NCBI RefSeq assembly: GCF_000336815.1
Contig: NZ_AOLG01000009.1
Span: forward strand, 123,001-187,000
From: Haloferax prahovense DSM 18310
Lineage (GTDB): Archaea; Halobacteriota; Halobacteria; Halobacteriales; Haloferacaceae
Direction of reading: 5' to 3'
Length of the DNA stretch: 64,000 nt
Position numbers and translations under genes: made by a program. Positions 8,089-16,212 of the stretch are shown piece after piece. The first letter of the stretch is position 1. Every line of letters starts with the position of its first letter. The notes below the pieces were generated by a model that saw nothing but the letters and a program-made list of their open reading frames with translations, searched no databases and was not told the origin of the DNA.

Positions 8089-9102
8089 ATGGATCCCGGT
8101 TCCGTTCCCGATGTCGACCACGTTACCCACGGCGGGACCGCCGACCACTCCCTCGTCGATTTCAGCACCGGGTCGAACCCGGAGCGGCCAGCGGGCATCG
8201 CCGGCGTCTACGAGTCGGCGCTCTCCACCTCGCGGCGATACTCGCTGGACGACTACTCTCGGTTTCGCGTCGCGGCCGCGGAGTTCGTGGGCTGTCACCC
8301 CGAGGAGGTCGTCCCCGCGGCGGGCGTCATCGAGGCGATGCGACTCGCCGTCGGAGTGACAGTCTCGCCGGGCGACAGCGTGGCGCTCCCGGCCCCGTGC
8401 TGCGGCGAGTACGCCCGCGAAATCCGGCTCCAAGGCGGCGAGCCGGTCCACGTTCCCCACGACCGACTGCTCGAGACCGTCGACCCCGACGAGCACGCGG
8501 CGGTGATTCTCAGCTACCCCGCGAACCCGCTCGGGACGGCCTACCCGCGAGACGAGCTTCGGGCGTTCATCGACGACTGCCGCCGGGTCGACACGCCCGT
8601 CATCGTCGACGAGTCGTACCTCGGTTTCACGCGCCTCCCGAGCACGGCCGGCCTCGACGGCGTCATCGCCCTCCACTCGGTGACGAACGTCTTCGGCGTC
8701 CCCTCGCTCCGCGCGGGGTTCGCGGCCGCGACGGGTGACCTGGGCGACCGGCTCTCGCGGGCGCGGTGTACGTGGGTGTTGTCGGCCCCCGCGGTGGAGG
8801 TCGCGACGTTCTGTCTCAAACAGGACGCCTTCCTCGAAGCCACGCGGGACCGGGTCGAACGGGAGCGCCCGCGGGTGGTCGCGGGCTTGGACCGACTCGG
8901 GTACGAACCGCACCCGGCCGACAGCACGCTCGTCTTGTTCCGCGCCGACGACGTCGACCGCGTTCTTCACGAGACCCGGCGTCGCGGCTTCGCCGTCCGC
9001 GACGCCCGCGACTACCAGCGGCTCGACTCGCACGTCAGAATCAACGTCCGCCGCCCGGACGAAAACGACCGCCTGCTCGCCGCGCTCGCCGAGGCGGCCT
9101 GA
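8089..9102 (+). CDS. CobD/HisC-like paralogue lacking the PLP lysine
   Basis: This 337-residue protein aligns over its full length with CobD at 6246 (same HGGT, FS.GSNPERPAG and IRLQG blocks). At the position of CobD Lys199 it has Asn200: SVTNVFGVPSLRAGF, codon AAC. Other PLP-contacting residues remain, namely Asn in ANPLG, Asp in IVDESYLGF, and Arg in HVRINVRRPDEND. Without the Schiff-base lysine it cannot work as a normal aminotransferase or decarboxylase. It may bind intermediates, regulate the pathway, or use another chemistry. The frame is intact with normal codon use, so it looks maintained rather than decayed. Confidence 0.85.
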   Translation: MDPGSVPDVDHVTHGGTADHSLVDFSTGSNPERPAGIAGVYESALSTSRRYSLDDYSRFRVAAAEFVGCHPEEVVPAAGVIEAMRLAVGVTVSPGDSVALPAPCCGEYAREIRLQGGEPVHVPHDRLLETVDPDEHAAVILSYPANPLGTAYPRDELRAFIDDCRRVDTPVIVDESYLGFTRLPSTAGLDGVIALHSVTNVFGVPSLRAGFAAATGDLGDRLSRARCTWVLSAPAVEVATFCLKQDAFLEATRDRVERERPRVVAGLDRLGYEPHPADSTLVLFRADDVDRVLHETRRRGFAVRDARDYQRLDSHVRINVRRPDENDRLLAALAEAA

Positions 9103-9232
9103 GTCGCCGCGGTCGCGTCTCGCTTTCGACTCATCGAACGACCGCTGGCGGGTCTCGGTCTCGGTTTCGGTCTCGCTTTCTCTCCGTCGGGGCCGCGGAA
9201 CTCGTTCACCGACCGTCTCGCTGACCGCCGAG

Positions 9233-9340
9233 TCACCGATTCAGATAGACGATGAACGCGATGGTGAGGAGAGTCGCGTACACCGCGAACGTCGAGTCGT
9301 CGACGACGAAAGCGAACGATTGGATGACGATTCGGAACAT
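9233..9340 (-). CDS. 35-residue predicted membrane microprotein
   Basis: The minus strand between the CobD paralogue and minD has a 35-codon frame starting at an ATG (9340). It encodes two hydrophobic stretches: MFRIVIQSFAFVV, and then a TM-like segment with FAVYATLLTIAFIVYLNR at the end. It is AT-richer and far more hydrophobic than shadow frames in this GC-rich DNA. An AT-rich CCATAATGGT-like element lies upstream. Function is unknown; small single-TM proteins are frequent in haloarchaea. Confidence 0.45.
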   Translation of the reverse strand: MFRIVIQSFAFVVDDSTFAVYATLLTIAFIVYLNR

Positions 9341-9433
9341 CGCTGGTCGTTCTACACCATTATGGCCTCACTATTAATGCTTGTCACCGTTTAACACGAT
9401 GTTCGTCGGCGCGCGTCCACAGCCGTTCCGAAC

Positions 9434-9440
9434 ACTTATG
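9434..9440 (+). promoter_or_regulatory. TATA box for the MinD/ParA gene
   Basis: ACTTATG lies 25-31 bases before the ATG at 9465. This fits a leaderless transcript and decides this start over longer in-frame alternatives. Confidence 0.5.
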
Positions 9441-9464
9441 CGAAATCACCGGACACGTGGGGGC

Positions 9465-10238
9465 ATGGTCGAGGCGTTCGCCGTCGCCAGCGGGAAGGGC
9501 GGCACGGGGAAGACGACGAGTACGCTCGCGCTGGGGATGGCGCTCGCCGAGGACTACGACGTGACCGTCATCGACGCGGACACGGGCATGGCAAACCTGC
9601 TGTTCCACGCCGGGTTGGACGACGCCGACGTGACGCTCCACGACTTACTCGTCGACGAGCGCGACGCCGCGGTGTCCGACGCGGTCTACGAGCGGTTCGG
9701 CATGTCGGTCGTCCCCTGCGGGACGAGTCTCGCGGCGTTCGAGGCCGCGGACCCCGGTCGCCTCCGGGACGTGGTCGCCGAACTCGCCGCCGACGCGGAC
9801 GTGCTCCTCCTTGATTCGCCCGCCGCGCTCGGCTCGAAGAGCGCGGTGCTTCCGGTCGTCCTCGCGGACCGCATCGTCGTCGTCCTCCAGCCCACCGTGC
9901 CGTCGTTGTCCGACGGGCTGAAAGTCCAGGAGTACGCTCACTCCTACGGCACCGACACGGCGGGCGTGGTGTTCAACCGCGTGCGACCCGACGAGAACGT
10001 CGACAAAATCGCCGAGCAGGCCGGCCGCTACTTCGGAGGGCAGACGCTCGCCTCGGTTCCCGAGAGTGACGCGGTCCGGGCGGCCCGCCGCGAGGGGAAA
10101 CCCCTCCTTGCGCACGCCCCCGAGGACCCGGCCGCGGACGCCTTCCGCGAGGCGGCCGCCCGACTCGACGTGCGCGACGGCGACGGCCGCGACGTAGCAG
10201 AGCGGTTCAAGAGCGCCGTCGTCCCCGAGCGGATATGA
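9465..10238 (+). CDS. MinD/ParA-family P-loop ATPase
   Basis: A 257-residue deviant-Walker ATPase. The motif is ASGKGGTGKTT near residue 8, with the signature lysine; Walker A' DADTGMANLL and the segment LLLDSPAALG follow. These ATPases position proteins, chemosensory arrays or DNA. There is no clear C-terminal amphipathic MinD helix. The next gene overlaps by four bases (ATGA) and is the likely partner. It lies just after the cobalamin genes, but a functional link is not evident. Confidence 0.85.
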   Translation: MVEAFAVASGKGGTGKTTSTLALGMALAEDYDVTVIDADTGMANLLFHAGLDDADVTLHDLLVDERDAAVSDAVYERFGMSVVPCGTSLAAFEAADPGRLRDVVAELAADADVLLLDSPAALGSKSAVLPVVLADRIVVVLQPTVPSLSDGLKVQEYAHSYGTDTAGVVFNRVRPDENVDKIAEQAGRYFGGQTLASVPESDAVRAARREGKPLLAHAPEDPAADAFREAAARLDVRDGDGRDVAERFKSAVVPERI

Positions 10239-10819
10239 GAATCCCGCGGGGCGAACTCCGCCGGTCGCGCGTCGTCGACGACGCCGCGGCGGTCCTTCGG
10301 GCGGTGCTCGACGAGGAACTGACCGGCTACGTCGTCTTCGAGCCGCAAGACGCGCTCCTCCTCGGCGAGACCACCAGCGGCGTCGTCACGTTCGAAGACG
10401 GGATTCCCGTGCTCGCCTACGACACGGAGCGCGAGGTCGGCGGCCGCGACGGCTTGGAGGGGTTCGCCGTCACCGGCCCGACCCGCGCCGCGGTCCACGC
10501 CGTCGACACCGCGGCCCTCGCGGACGCCCACGAGGTCGAGGCGTTCCGCATCCCGCCGGGCGATCCGGCCCGCGTCCTCGCCGGCGACGAGCGGTTGGCA
10601 GAACAGACCGTCGACGCCGCCCCCGCCGCCCGCCGCGACGAGGGCCGCGACCAGAGCGCGGTCGAAGCGTTCCTCGCCGACGCCGACGCAATCGAGGAGA
10701 TTCGGTCCGAGGCCCGCGAGGAGGCTCGCGCGAGGGCGTCGGAGTGGGGACTCGACGACGTGCTGGCGGACGACGCGCGCGACTCGGCCGCGATAGAACC
10801 CGGGACAGACAGCCGCTAA
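10235..10819 (+). CDS. hypothetical protein coupled to the MinD-like ATPase
   Basis: A 194-residue soluble acidic protein that I do not recognise. The N-terminal half (about 15-100) reads as an alpha/beta domain (VLRAVLDEELTGYVVFEPQDALLLGE, then SGVVTFEDGIPVLAYD). The C-terminal part (about 130-180) is Ala/Glu/Arg-rich and probably helical. Its ATG overlaps the stop of the ATPase gene, so the pair is probably co-translated, and a partner or adaptor role is likely. Confidence 0.7.
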   Translation: MRIPRGELRRSRVVDDAAAVLRAVLDEELTGYVVFEPQDALLLGETTSGVVTFEDGIPVLAYDTEREVGGRDGLEGFAVTGPTRAAVHAVDTAALADAHEVEAFRIPPGDPARVLAGDERLAEQTVDAAPAARRDEGRDQSAVEAFLADADAIEEIRSEAREEARARASEWGLDDVLADDARDSAAIEPGTDSR

Positions 10820-10883
10820 CACGCTTCCCGAGGGCTGAGAACCGCCGACTGGTGTTATCGACCGCGTGCACGTCTGTACGGCT

Positions 10884-11339
10884 ATGTCCGCAGAGAAACC
10901 CCAACAACTCACCTTCGACGTCAGCGCCCGCGCGGACTCCCCGACCGAGACCCGCGTCTCCACCCGCGGCTTCGAGTTCGTCGTCGACGAGCCCGAATCG
11001 CTCGGTGGGGCGAACGCCGGGCCGAACCCCGTCGAGTACGTCCTCGGGGCGCTCGCCGGCTGTCTGAACGTCACGGGGCACGTGGTCGCCCGCGAGATGG
11101 ACCTCGACGTACGAGACCTCGAAATCTCCATCGAGGGCGACCTGAACCCCGCGAAGTTCATCGGCAAGCGCGACGACGGCCGCGCCGGCTACGAGGAGAT
11201 TCGCGTCGCGGTCACCGCCGACGTGGACGCCGACGAAGAGACCATCGACGCGTGGCTCGCCGCCGTGGAATCGCGCTGCCCGGTCAGCGACAACCTGACC
11301 AACGCGACGCCGCTCGCGCTCTCGTTCGACCGACGGTAG
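10884..11339 (+). CDS. OsmC/Ohr-family protein
   Basis: A 151-residue OsmC-fold protein; family members reduce organic hydroperoxides with two cysteines. The first cysteine is in VLGALAGCLN and the second in SRCPVSDNL, the usual spacing. The N-terminal strand segment TRVSTRGFEFVVDEPESLGGANAGPNP is typical. A GTG 18 bases upstream (10866) is in frame, but the ATG at 10884 better matches the family N terminus. Confidence 0.88.
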   Translation: MSAEKPQQLTFDVSARADSPTETRVSTRGFEFVVDEPESLGGANAGPNPVEYVLGALAGCLNVTGHVVAREMDLDVRDLEISIEGDLNPAKFIGKRDDGRAGYEEIRVAVTADVDADEETIDAWLAAVESRCPVSDNLTNATPLALSFDRR

Positions 11340-11401
11340 GTGTCGTCCTCGCCTCGCCCACACGGGGATAGAGCCAAACCGCCGTCGTCCGTAGTTCTCC
11401 T

Positions 11402-12133
11402 GTGACCGTTCTGCGTCTCCTTCGACTCCGCCGGCCCGCCGACTTCGCGGACTGGTACCGAATCGGTGCCGAGTACGTCCACGACGTGGCCGCAGGCATG
11501 GGGCTCCGCGTCGGCGATTTCGAGTCGCGGGTGGTCCGCGCGACGGACGCCATGCGGGCGGGGCGGACCGACCTCCCACCGGACCTCGCCCGTTCTGTCG
11601 CCGCCGACCTGCTGGCCGACGCGGTGTTCTGCGACCCGTTCTGTCAGTGGATGCCGCTGTGGTACGAACTCGGCCTCGCGGCCCCCTGTGCCTACGCCGA
11701 CTTCCGGCTTCGGCGGGTCGCCGAGCGCTACGCCGACGACCTCCCGCACCTGTCGGTGCCACGGTTTTCCCGCCCGGACGACGTGTACGTCGACGGTCGC
11801 CCCGCGACGGCGTACGTCGACGGCTTCGCCGAGCGGTTCGTCCTCGCCGACGCGATTCTCCATCTAGAGTGGTTCACCTACGTCGCCCGCGAGTCGGGCA
11901 TCTTCGTCCCGCCGCTGTTGGTCGAGCGGACCCGCGAGCAGACCGTCGCCTACTACACCGGCCGGCGGACCGAACTCGACCCCGACGTGCGGACCTTCCA
12001 GCGACTGCTGTTTTCGGACGACGAGTGGGTCCGTCGCATCGCCGACGTGTACGACCTCGACAGCGTCCTGTTCGACTACTGGGAGCGAATCCTCGCACAG
12101 GAACGCCGCCGGCTCTCGGCGTTCGACGGCTGA
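11402..12133 (+). CDS. hypothetical protein, haloarchaeal
   Basis: A 243-residue soluble protein from a GTG start. It is rich in aromatic residues, Arg and Asp, and predicted largely helical (for example FADWYRIGAEYVHDVAAGMGLRVGDF and DSVLFDYWERILAQERRRL). I recognise no catalytic motif. There is one CDPFC pair and no membrane segment. It stands alone between OsmC and a leftward gene. Confidence 0.68.
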   Translation: MTVLRLLRLRRPADFADWYRIGAEYVHDVAAGMGLRVGDFESRVVRATDAMRAGRTDLPPDLARSVAADLLADAVFCDPFCQWMPLWYELGLAAPCAYADFRLRRVAERYADDLPHLSVPRFSRPDDVYVDGRPATAYVDGFAERFVLADAILHLEWFTYVARESGIFVPPLLVERTREQTVAYYTGRRTELDPDVRTFQRLLFSDDEWVRRIADVYDLDSVLFDYWERILAQERRRLSAFDG

Positions 12134-12371
12134 CTCGCCGGTCGCCGAGGGGTGATTGCTGTCCACACGTCGCATATGACACTTGAAAAATGTTTTAACC
12201 GAGGACGTTGTAGGCGTCTACTGCAGGTACATACCTGCACTTGGGTTGCGTATACAGGGGAGTTTTTCCCCAGTGTCCGTGGAGTGCGGGCGGGTGCCCG
12301 GTCGCCCGTACTTCCTTCTCAGTCGCTGAGCGGCGCGTCCGTCGCACAAAAAGTATCGGTCTCTGTTCAGG

Positions 12372-12818
12372 TCACGCCTCAGGTAGTTCGACAGCGCCGA
12401 GTTGCGTGAGCATGCCGAGCATGTCCGGTTGGACCCACCGCTCGACTATCATGTCGTCTTCGATACGGCTGAACACCATGTTGCCGACCTCGACCGTCTT
12501 CCCGGTGGGTTCGATGCCCATGAACGCGCCGTCGTGCGTCCCGCGGAGCGTGACGCGCATGGCGACCGTGTCGCCCTCCGTAATCGCGTCTTCGACCGTG
12601 GCCGAGAAATCCGAAAAGGACTCTCGGAGCCCCGAAATCTGCGCTTTGAGTTCGTCGCGCCCCTGAACCTCTCCGAGCGGGCTGTGGTCGAGGATGTCCT
12701 CGGCACAAATCTCGTCGATGAGCCCGATGTTCCCCTCGCTCGCGACTTCCTCCGGGAAGCGTCGGGCGATTCGCTCGTTCCCCGTCGGCGTCGGTGTCGG
12801 TGTGCTTGCTGATGCCAT
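12372..12818 (-). CDS. SnoaL-like ester cyclase family protein
   Basis: A 148-residue NTF2-like fold protein of the SnoaL/polyketide-cyclase group. It contains FPEEVASEGNIGLIDEICAEDILDHSPLGEVQGRDELKAQI, then IEPTGKTVEVGNMVFSRIEDDMIVERWVQPDMLGMLTQLG, the usual family end. An N-terminal Ser/Thr/Pro run (residues 2-13) is a disordered tail. Many members are orphan enzymes or binding proteins, and no specific substrate can be given. Confidence 0.83.
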   Translation of the reverse strand: MASASTPTPTPTGNERIARRFPEEVASEGNIGLIDEICAEDILDHSPLGEVQGRDELKAQISGLRESFSDFSATVEDAITEGDTVAMRVTLRGTHDGAFMGIEPTGKTVEVGNMVFSRIEDDMIVERWVQPDMLGMLTQLGAVELPEA

Positions 12819-13386
12819 TCTGAATTTCCCCTCTCGTATCCGTCCGCGTGCGGCCGCGTTCTCGCTCGCCGCCGGCGGTGGATACGACTGTATCTACGCT
12901 GTGTGGTCTGTTAACTATTGTTTGTTTAGAATCGTGTAGTTCGGGGAGATAGTTATGTTTATAACATACACAAACGGTGGTGTGGATAATCTGAGAACTA
13001 ATCCGATAAGATATACTCGAACACTATCTTCTGAAATATTCTGATAGCTATTGAGAATCAGTTGAATAGCTACTAATATGTGTCGATCATCGAATACTAT
13101 CTCAGAAATCGCTCGTGGCCGGTGCTGTCTCGATGAAGAGTATTGTATGATATTTGCGTTCTACCTCGGACCCAATCGTCGCCTCGGTGCGGTAATCTTT
13201 GTAGCGAACCTGAGTACATTTCGGGCCGACGCGCGTACGGCGAACCCTCAGTGATGACTCTCTCACAGCAGGCGGGACGACGGCCGCGTCCGCGGTCGGC
13301 GTCCGAGCCGTTCGAACGCAATACGTATATGGGTGTGCTCGCTCGACTCCCGACAATGAACGACACGTTGGTACGGTGTTGTACGG
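12819..13386. other. 568-base AT-rich intergenic region
   Basis: This gap lies between the divergent SnoaL-like gene and the ACT-domain gene. Bases about 12900-13140 are markedly AT-richer than the surroundings and hold no convincing frame. A TATA-like TACGTATA (13322-13329) lies near the end. From there a leaderless transcript would start close to the ATG at 13356. I see no tRNA, repeat array or insertion-sequence ends. Confidence 0.5.
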
Positions 13387-13394
13387 ATGAGTGA
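13356..13394 (+). CDS. possible 12-codon leader ORF before the ACT-domain gene
   Basis: The frame MNDTLVRCCTDE begins about 27-30 bases after a TATA-like element and ends at 13394, overlapping the start of the ACT gene (13387) by eight bases. If transcription starts leaderless at 13356, ribosomes would read this frame first and could reinitiate on the ACT gene. The two Thr and two Cys codons suggest sensing of pathway amino acids, which is speculative. Confidence 0.25.
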   Translation: MNDTLVRCCTDE

Positions 13395-13920
13395 GGTGCA
13401 CAACGACGTCCAAGCGTACACGCTCCGGCTCGAACTCGTCGACGAACCCGGCGAACTCCTGCGCTCGCTGCAGCCCATCGCCGAACACGGAGGGAACCTC
13501 CTCTCGATTTTCCACGAGCGCGGCAACGTCACCCCGCGCGGTTACATCCCGGTGGAGGTCGATATTGAGGCGACTCCCGACCGCTTCGACAACATCGTCG
13601 AGGGCCTGAGCGACGCCGGCATCAACGTCATTCAGGCCGGAACCGAGCGCTACAGCGAGCGCCTGACCATCATCCTCTCGGGTCACCTCATCGAGACGGA
13701 CCTCTCCGACACGCTGACGCAGATCGAGGCGACGCGGAACGCGACGGTCACCGACATCTCGCTGTCCGCGCCCGCCGGCTCCATCGACGTCTCCAGCGCC
13801 CGCTTCCAGTTGGCCGCCGCGTCGGGGGCGACTGAAGAGGTCCTCGCCGCGATGCGAGAAATCGCCGACGAAAAGGACCTGCAACTCGTCGAGCCGCTGA
13901 CCGTGGGGGGTCGCGCGTGA
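13387..13920 (+). CDS. ACT-domain amino-acid-binding protein
   Basis: A 177-residue protein with an N-terminal ACT domain (about 9-85: YTLRLELVDEPGELLRSLQPIAEHGGNLLSIF). A second beta-alpha half follows (about 95-175). ACT domains bind amino acids to regulate enzymes allosterically. The GTGA overlap with homoserine dehydrogenase, which has no fused C-terminal ACT domain here, makes this protein the likely detached regulatory subunit for threonine or methionine feedback. That role is inferred from context. Confidence 0.82.
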   Translation: MSEVHNDVQAYTLRLELVDEPGELLRSLQPIAEHGGNLLSIFHERGNVTPRGYIPVEVDIEATPDRFDNIVEGLSDAGINVIQAGTERYSERLTIILSGHLIETDLSDTLTQIEATRNATVTDISLSAPAGSIDVSSARFQLAAASGATEEVLAAMREIADEKDLQLVEPLTVGGRA

Positions 13921-14867
13921 GGCTCTGTGTCCTCGGCGCCGGTGCGGTCGGGAGTGCCGTCGTCGAACTGGCCGCGGAGCACGGCCACGTCGTGACCGCG
14001 TTCGCGGACTCCGAGAGCGCCGCCGTCGACGCCGACGGCCTCGACGCCGACGCGGTGCGCTCGAAGAAACGAGACGACGGCGTGGTCGGCGAGGCGGACC
14101 CCGGTGCGGTGTTCGACGCAGACTACGACGTGTTGGTGGAGGCGACGCCGACGACGCTGGGCGACGCCGAGCCCGGGTTCTCGCACGTCGAGCGGGCGCT
14201 GGCCGACGACCGGCACGTCGTGCTCGCGAACAAAGGGCCCGTGGCTGAACGGTACGCCGACCTGCGCGCGCTCGAAGCCGAAAGCGAGGGAATCGTCCGA
14301 TTCGGCGCGACCGTCGGCGGCGCGCTTCCCATCCTCTCGACTATCGAGGACGTGGGTCCGTCGCGGGTGTCGGCGGTTTACGGCGTGCTGAACGGGACGG
14401 CGAACTTCATCCTCTCGCGGATGGCCGCCGAGGGACTCGACTACGAGCACGTGCTCGCGGAGGCCCAGGACCTCGGCGTCGCCGAGGCGGACCCGACGTT
14501 CGACGTCGACGGGACGGACACGGCCCTCAAGGGTGTCATCGTCGCCAACGTCCTCTCCGACGGTGAGACGGAGTTCACGCTCGATGACGCCGAAGTCGAG
14601 GGGATTCAGGAGCTCTCGGGGAGTATGCTCGACCTGGCACAGGAAGACGGCCAGACGATTCGACTCATCGTCGAGGTCGCGGACGGCGCGGTCCGTGTCG
14701 GCCCGCGACTGGTACCTGAAAACGGGGCTGTCGCCCCGTCAGGGACGGAAAACGCCGTTCAAATCGAAGCCGACTACTGCGGTCGACTGGGTATCACCGG
14801 CCGAGGCGCCGGCGGTCCCGAGACGGCGAGCGCGGTGCTGACAGACGTCGAGCGACTCGCCGACTGA
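13917..14867 (+). CDS. hom: homoserine dehydrogenase
   Basis: This 316-residue enzyme reduces aspartate semialdehyde to homoserine, the branch leading to Thr and Met. It has an N-terminal Rossmann motif (GAGAVGSAV), the cofactor segment VLVEATPTTLGDAEPGFSHVERAL, LANKGPVA with the catalytic-site Lys, and the signature YGVLNGTANFILSRM. EADPTFDVDGTDTALK contains the conserved acidic and lysine residues. The short length and absence of an ACT tail fit a two-gene arrangement with the preceding ACT protein. Confidence 0.93.
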   Translation: MRLCVLGAGAVGSAVVELAAEHGHVVTAFADSESAAVDADGLDADAVRSKKRDDGVVGEADPGAVFDADYDVLVEATPTTLGDAEPGFSHVERALADDRHVVLANKGPVAERYADLRALEAESEGIVRFGATVGGALPILSTIEDVGPSRVSAVYGVLNGTANFILSRMAAEGLDYEHVLAEAQDLGVAEADPTFDVDGTDTALKGVIVANVLSDGETEFTLDDAEVEGIQELSGSMLDLAQEDGQTIRLIVEVADGAVRVGPRLVPENGAVAPSGTENAVQIEADYCGRLGITGRGAGGPETASAVLTDVERLAD

Positions 14868-14943
14868 CGTCGAGCGACGAGTTCGCGGCGAAAAGAGATG
14901 AAACGAGTCTGTTGACGGCGGACGGCCCTCGGGTTTTCCGGCG

Positions 14944-15687
14944 TCAGTCCGAGAGCGTCAGTTCCTTCGGCACCGACACTTCGCTCCGGAGCGTGTCGAT
15001 GACCTGCCCGTCGACGCGCTCGTTTTTCGTGAGTTCGATGAGCGAAGCGAGCTTTTCGAGCGGAATCTGCCCGGGTGCGTAGTCGTTGTCGTCCGCGAGC
15101 AGGGGCGCGTATCCGAGCTTCGACCCGTAGAGGTGGCCGATGACCCGCGTGTGGCTCCCGATTTCGCCCATGGAGATGCCGGCCACGTCGATGCCGCGGT
15201 TGGTCGCGTCGTTGACGGCCTCGAGGAGGGTGAGCGTGTCACCTTGGTTCTGGGGGAAGACCGCCACCTTCGCGATGTCGCCGAACTCCGCGCACTGTTC
15301 GATGATGGCGTCGAGGACCTCGCGGTCGGGCGTCTCGTCGAAGTCGTGGTGCGAGATGATGAGCTGGACGTCGTTCTCGCGGAACTCGTGGGCCAACCAC
15401 CCTTTGGCGCGAACGGTCTCGAGTTCGATGTCGACGAACTCCACGGCGTCGAATCGAGATGCGGAAAAGAGGTCGTCCAGCCGTCCGGCGTCGCTGGCCT
15501 TTCCTCCGAACCAGCGAGCGCGGTTAGTCGCGATTATCGGGAGTTCGCCGTCGTACGCGGCGAGTTGTTCGAGCGGGTCGTCCGCCTTGTCCATCCGGAA
15601 TTCGATGAGGTCTGCCACCCCTCGTGCGTCGACCTCTCGTGTGAGGTCGTTTGTTGTTGCCGCCAGCGCAGACTCGTCGATTTTCAT
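14944..15687 (-). CDS. aroD: type I 3-dehydroquinate dehydratase
   Basis: The third shikimate-pathway step: dehydration of 3-dehydroquinate through a Schiff-base lysine. In 247 residues the conserved points are Glu29/Arg31/Asp33 (IEFRMD), His113-His114 (IISHHDFDETP), the Schiff-base Lys140 (IAKVAVFP), Arg181 (SHTRVIG), and the substrate loop APGQ (204-207). An upstream in-frame extension exists. The ATG at 15687 is chosen because a TATA box (15711-15718) lies 24-31 bases before it. Confidence 0.93.
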   Translation of the reverse strand: MKIDESALAATTNDLTREVDARGVADLIEFRMDKADDPLEQLAAYDGELPIIATNRARWFGGKASDAGRLDDLFSASRFDAVEFVDIELETVRAKGWLAHEFRENDVQLIISHHDFDETPDREVLDAIIEQCAEFGDIAKVAVFPQNQGDTLTLLEAVNDATNRGIDVAGISMGEIGSHTRVIGHLYGSKLGYAPLLADDNDYAPGQIPLEKLASLIELTKNERVDGQVIDTLRSEVSVPKELTLSD

Positions 15688-16212
15688 GTGAACGCCTATC
15701 ACTCCGCCGCGTATAAATGTTAGCTGTCGGTGCAAGAGTTCTCACCTCCTCGTAGGCGGTGAGAGACGCCGTTTTCGGGGGATTCTCCGGAATGTTCATC
15801 CAGAATAATCGGCGTGAGCCGACGCTCTATCGGCGCGGGTTTGAATGCTCCCGAGACATCTTCGGTGTTCGTCGCTCATCGTCGGCCATTCGCTGTTGAC
15901 CCGAGTCGGGACCGGCGGAGGTGGTCGTCGGTGCTGGGTACAGGTACACCGAGGGCGTGCGTGCGCTCGGGACTGCCCGCTCAGTTGTGCGGAGCCAGAT
16001 GATAGCTGGACTACGCGCGGTCGAGCGAGCGAGCCATACCAAACCTCTCGAAAAATTTTGAATACATTATTTCTGATACTAATTCGAACCTTCCGGCCCG
16101 TCGTCTTCGAAGCGCTCACCCTGCGGTCCCGGATGTCGCGGACTGTTTTCCGGGCAGGCCGGTCGCTTCGGTGCGTGTCCGTGTCCACGTGTTCGACACC
16201 GGAAGTACGGCC
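15688..16212. other. 525-base intergenic region between the two aroD-like genes
   Basis: It contains the aroD promoter: TATAAATG at 15713-15720 on the plus strand, read leftward. A short AT-rich stretch runs about 16050-16085. I see no supported gene; the long frames here are shadows. No repeat or RNA gene is recognised. Confidence 0.45.

Noticed and set aside
13102-13884. 260-codon minus-strand frame opposite the ACT gene
   Set aside because: It is antisense to a conserved ACT-domain gene that is coupled to hom, and has no motif of its own.
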